DNA from: Perkinsus marinus ATCC 50983
Lineage: Eukaryota > Perkinsozoa > Perkinsida > Perkinsidae
Assembly (NCBI RefSeq): GCF_000006405.1
Contig: NW_003202589.1
Coordinates: 13,482 to 36,265 of the forward strand
Length of the DNA stretch: 22,784 nucleotides
Direction of reading: 5' to 3'
Shown: positions 18,901 through 22,784 of the stretch, one piece after another
How the letters are laid out: every line of letters begins with the position of its first letter
Numbering within the stretch: the stretch's first letter is position 1
The notes under the pieces: model-generated
What the model saw: the letters and a program-made list of their open reading frames with translations, nothing else
Told to the model about the DNA's origin: nothing
The model's database searches: none
Made by a program: the position numbers and the translations under genes

Positions 18901-21900
18901 GCGATGCTGTAGGAAACCCTGCTTCAGTCGAGAGCCTGGACCCCACACGTCACCTTGAAGCGGTCCTTACCTGGCTGTCTCCTCACGACCGTTTGAATCT
19001 ACACCCACAACTGCCAAGCCCACCGGCTAATACCACTTTCTGTGACAACTTTACGTGGAGTGATTGGCGTACCAGTTGTGGCGATTTTGAGTTTCTCGAG
19101 GACTTCCTTTATTTATCCAATATGTTTCCAGTGTCAATTCAGCCTGTGGTGGAGTCAGTCGACTCTAACTTGAGCTTGATTCGTCTGGCCTTCACATCGT
19201 ACAGAGCCGGGCCGAGTGTTTGGATGGTATCAATCAATGAGACGCGTATCCGAGGCCCTATGGTTTCTAGTCCGGATATTGCTCGCTCTGGAGTGCTAGA
19301 CACCATTGAGGCGCGTGAGAACTATGGCTGGTATGCGTGGGGTCTACCAGAGACAGAGGCTTACGGTCCTTTGAGCATCATCCGGCATGCGGATCTCCAC
19401 CATCTTCGGACGAGCCCTATATTGGCCAATGTGACCAACATCACCCTCACTGTGCTACTCCGAGATCGATATGGCAACATCCTGTCTGTTGATACGGGAC
19501 AATCTGTGACCATCCGGATCAGGACACCAGTTGGGGTCTCTGATAAAGCATGTTCCTACGTTGGTGATGGACAGTTCTTATGCAGTATTATCCCAACGGT
19601 AGCTGGTACGTCAGAAGAACTCAGTGTAGATGTCGATGGTTTGCCGGCTAGTGTTGTGATGGGCGATGCACCCATCGGAAGTCAATGCTACGGGCCAGAG
19701 CCTTGCAATACCGATCAGGGACGGCCAGGTGTGTGCGATTGTCGACAAGAACTAGTCCAAGGTAAGTTACGCTTGATTGATCGACGCTTCGCTCAGTTTA
19801 ATCATCTTCAGGTCCCCACTTGATCACAGTTCGTCCTTCAATACCTCGAGGCTTCCACTCTACGGTAGAGTGTTTCTATTGCCTTACGTACCAAAGCAAT
19901 TTAGTGAGTTCCCTGAGTTCTACGCCGGAATGGCCGTTGCATCTCATTGGTCAGGTGGCGGGCGGAGGGCCATATGAAGCGCTCGTGACACTTCGTGACT
20001 CAGCCGGCAATGTTGTTGTTGATCGCGAAGAGTATATATCAGAAAGCATACCTTTCTCCTCACGTGTTAAGGTAACTTTTGATAGCTTCGCTTCGCTGAG
20101 CATTGCCCATGTCCAGGTGAGAGCTCGTATCGGAAGTGTTTGGATGGAAGATGAAGTCGTCAATAGCAATGGCAGTGTGACCGTTATGGTAGAGTACCCA
20201 GTTGCAGGTAGCCATGCTCTTCTGATAATCTCGTTAGTGAACGGACGAGCTCTTATTGTGACAGCTACTTTTCTTTGAAGATTATGTGATTCGGCTTCTC
20301 TTCAGCTCGGGAGATCGATAGACTTCGAGTGTTCGTGGGGATCGGTTGTAGAACGCAAAGCGAGGAGAGTCTTCCGGTCGACTCAGACGTGTGCGAGGAA
20401 GTGAGCTCTTCTTTGGGCATCCTTTGGTGGGCCATTTAAAACATCCATGCGTTCGGTATGAGAAGTTCACCGTGAATCGAAATCAGCCACACCCGCATTA
20501 GACACCCTAAACGCCGATGATCGTATGTAGGTGGTGGGCGCACCGGACGATCTGCTAACCTTTCACCCATCAACACCCTCGCCATTGGGATCGGATTGTG
20601 AAGTCCCAGCCAACACAGTGGGATCGATTGGAGGGATCATTGTCACCATCACATGAGGTCTAACAGATCCTCCCACCTCGAGCAGGCGAGGACTTCATTG
20701 TCACTTGCACTCCTCGGGATGCCTATGGCCACTTAGTGTCCCATCCTGCGGCGAATGGTCAGCATTATTTAGTTACGATGGATGGTAAGATGCCTCACTA
20801 TGATCTCACCGGGTTTGATATTCGATTTCATCCGCTTCGCACTGTCGGGTATCTCAGGCCCTTCACGGTTAACTGACGCGGGTGGCTCCAGTCGAATATC
20901 ATCATGGCTCCAGTATAACACATCGGCTGGCGTGTATGCTTGAAATTGCGACCATAAGAGCTCCACGTTTCGTCTGGCCTTCGTCAGGTACACCAACAGA
21001 CGGGATAACACGTCTGCTGTCACTAATGAAACACTCCGTCCGCAAAGGGCAGGCTTATGGGAAGTTGTGGTGAGTAATTATGCTTTTTCTTTGGCTTGCC
21101 CAGCAAGGTTAGAAGTTTCCATATTGCCGGGGTAGTCTAGTGGTTATGACGTCTGCCTTACACGCAGAAGATCGCGAGTTCGATCCTCGCCTCTGGTATA
21201 CATGTGGTTGGTTACGTACACCGGTTCCAAATATGATAACGTATACTCATACCTACCCCTGCCATTGTAACCCAGCTAATGTATTCTGAATACTCCTGCC
21301 CATATCTCTATTACTTTGGTGATATAGTACCATACTAATAATGAATTCTCGTGATGTATAGCGATGGTCTAGTTTATCATGTTCTTCAGGTCACACAAGT
21401 AGTCCCTGGGGGCTCACTAGTGACTGTTTATTCTACTCCCGGAGGTGGTGACAGTGCGATGATAGATGCCTTCCAATCGGCTTATAACCTTGATGAGGAA
21501 CTGATGTAACCGCGGCTGGGAGGAGCCTATCTCTCGCCAGCTCGTACAAACACTTCGAGATGCAAATCAGGTACACCAGAATTGACGAGAGTGTTAGCTT
21601 GGACCTACCCGTGATGTCACTTGTCCATCCCGGCGCGCCAATTTCCAGGTGAATCTCCTTGAAAACTTTTCTAAGTCTTCCAGGTAGAGGCATTGTTGGC
21701 GGCACTCAGATGGAGCATTGTTTGGCACTTCTGGTTATTACCTCAACCAATAGAACCATTGATAGGCGGCACGCATGAGTTCGCAGTTCATACGAACGTA
21801 GGCGCTGAAGTTACTCTCCAATTGAATGGTGAGATCATAGAGAACATGATCTAGAACTCTATGGCTCTGAATTGCAGGGACACAGTGTGGCTCGCTGACC

Positions 21901-22784
21901 AGTTGCAACGCAACGATGAATCCACTGGTGCACAACGTCTACCGGCCGTTCCCATGCGTCTTGACATACATCCATTTCGAGGGACATGCTAAGCTTCAAT
22001 TCCTTCACCGTTATCACTCCAATAACGCCACGGTAGTGGCCGACTGGAGGGAGGTGGGGTTATGGAGTCACGTCGATCGAGCCGCCCTTTGGGTTGCACT
22101 CACCTTTGCTAGATCAATGCATCGGAGTTGCATCATGGGCTGCCTGTGCGGTATATCAACGGCACGGTTCATCATGGACCAAGTCCTCTAACGGTTATCA
22201 TTGATGCCGGCCCTCCAGTGGCCAATCAGTCGACAGTTGCGGATCTAGGACTGTTACTTGCTTCGACCGAGAACAACTTCACTCTCATCCCACGAGATGC
22301 GTGGGGGTATGCTCTCACCACCTCTTGGAGGGAAAATCTAACTGATCGTCTCGATGCTTATATAAGTGGCGACCCAGACGCTACGATCAGCTGGACAGTC
22401 CATCCAAGTGTATCGGGAGCTTATAGAGCAACAGTGCGACCTTACCTGAGCAGCTCAAAGATGCGTGCATTGCAGCCTGATGACTCAGATTTCCTGAGTT
22501 CAGCGAAGGTCACATCATTCTCGAGCATTCTGGTAGTCACCTTGGACGGAGACGACATCAGTGGCTCGCCAATGGAGGTGGTGGTCGGACCCTCGAGTGG
22601 CTACGGGCCACTGAGTGTCGTGTCTGGAGACGGGTCTGTTGAAGCAACTGTCGCGAGGGAAGCCTCCTTTCACCTCACACTATACGACAGACTACAGAAT
22701 CCACGTCTTGACTGGGCCGAGGGGGACTCCGTAGAGTGTTTGGTATCCAGTAATGGGAGCTCTCACGTTGTTCCGATCGAATGT
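15925..22784 (+). CDS. Gene E: giant secreted FN3 / filamin-like / PA14 multidomain protein, 3' end outside window
   Basis: Starts with signal peptide MRIYFTVVGLSTVMGAIWPA (ATG 15925). Clear exons: 16161-16243, 16298-16408, 16453-16608, 16651-16743, 17104-17287, 17329-17407, 17458-17694, 17744-17927, 17973-18126, 18176-18337, 18378-19761, 19812-20257, 20531-20617, 20667-20784, 20858-20933, 20988-21069, 21390-21505, 21571-21648, 21710-21828, 21878-22053, 22113 to the end; all in phase. Exons at 16021-16161 and 20306-20530 are not resolved, and the donor at 18337 is weak. Domains in order: FN3 (IEYTVGGLPINALCLMRARA), FN3 (VLLSWDQPDDGGNPIHTYRL, then YSFRLYASNTVGTS), filamin-like (DLGNGQYDVTVTG), PA14 (YGLFGNYWDNS, VSVRWTGFIEA, CRIWLDGILIAERW), filamin (HNLSITVNGLHVEGSPFAID), further Ig-like repeats, a Cys-rich knot (CNTDQGRPGVCDC), more filamin-like repeats (TCTPRDAYGHLVSHP), a second PA14 (GGTHEFAVHTNVGAEVTLQL, HFEGHAKLQFLHRY) and filamin (DDISGSPMEVVVGP). 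Likely an extracellular or surface adhesion protein binding carbohydrate; no transmembrane segment lies within the window. Confidence 0.88.
16762..16901 (+). repeat. R2 dispersed repeat, copy B, within a gene E intron
   Basis: Lies in the 360-nt intron 16744-17103 of gene E, in the sense direction. Shares TCAGCTGAG.TCAGGA and AGAAT.TCCCAAAA with copy A (2202-2320), and GTACAGAAACCAATAAGAA plus TCACCAACACATGTAGTTG with copy C (5274-5358, minus). It is the only copy that contains both the 5' part seen in A and the 3' part seen in C. Confidence 0.65.
21126..21198 (+). tRNA. tRNA-Val, anticodon UAC, inside an intron of gene E
   Basis: A full 73-nt cloverleaf: acceptor GCCGGGG pairs with CTCTGGT (three G-U pairs), discriminator A; D arm with AGTGGTTA loop; anticodon stem TCTGC/GCAGA with loop CTTACAC giving anticodon TAC; variable AGATC; T arm GCGAG/CTCGC with loop TTCGATC. 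Internal promoter boxes are good: A box TAGTCTAGTGG and B box GTTCGATCC. No tRNA intron. No run of four T follows closely, so the Pol III terminator is not obvious. It sits on the same strand as gene E, in intron 21070-21389. Confidence 0.93.

Noticed and set aside
21878-22053. Apparent one-base frameshift in the second PA14 domain (frames reading LPAVPMRLDIH versus YIHFEGHAKLQF)
   Set aside because: With the exon starting at 21878 in phase 1 a single frame runs through the whole exon and matches PA14; the other frame is a shadow.

Overview
This is nuclear DNA of a protist with dense short GT-AG introns. It has no operons or ribosome binding sites. Coding segments join in phase across introns mostly 39-73 nt long, and several genes have a dozen or fewer short exons. 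Taxonomy is inference only: a secreted Cys-rich protein, a large FN3/filamin/PA14 surface protein, moderate GC and tiny introns would suit an alveolate such as a Perkinsus-like parasite, but no marker gene here proves it. All exon models were built by eye from reading frame, phase and GT-AG sites.

Layout. Minus strand, left part: gene A (241-2133), a basic, Arg-rich, probably coiled protein of about 448 aa with no family assigned; gene B (3590-5516), a complete eight-exon PhzF-family isomerase whose sixth intron holds a 15-copy, 29-bp minisatellite; a gene-free interval (5517-7882) with a long pure-pyrimidine tract; a decayed PIF1/Helitron-type helicase tail (7883-8371); three hairpins; and gene C (8511-9238), a small unknown spliced gene. 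The middle (9239-11724) is repeat territory: one copy of a 550-600 bp dispersed repeat (R1), several near-perfect palindromes and a LINE fragment.

Plus strand, right part: gene F (11725-12385), a five-exon secreted protein with 14 cysteines whose last codons and 3' flank are tandemly duplicated; the second R1 copy; an unassigned coding-like stretch (13640-14956); gene D (14957-15697), the catalytic and C-terminal part of a WLM/YgjP-like zinc metallopeptidase; and gene E (15925 to beyond the window end), a very large secreted protein starting with a signal peptide and alternating FN3, filamin-like and PA14 domains. One intron of gene E contains an intact tRNA-Val(UAC) gene in the sense direction, another a copy of a short dispersed repeat (R2) that also lies in an intron of gene B.

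The main theme is that the introns are compact unless something identifiable sits in them (minisatellite, R2 repeat, tRNA gene). The genes do not form an obvious pathway: one soluble isomerase, one protease, two secreted proteins (one probably adhesive) and two unknowns.
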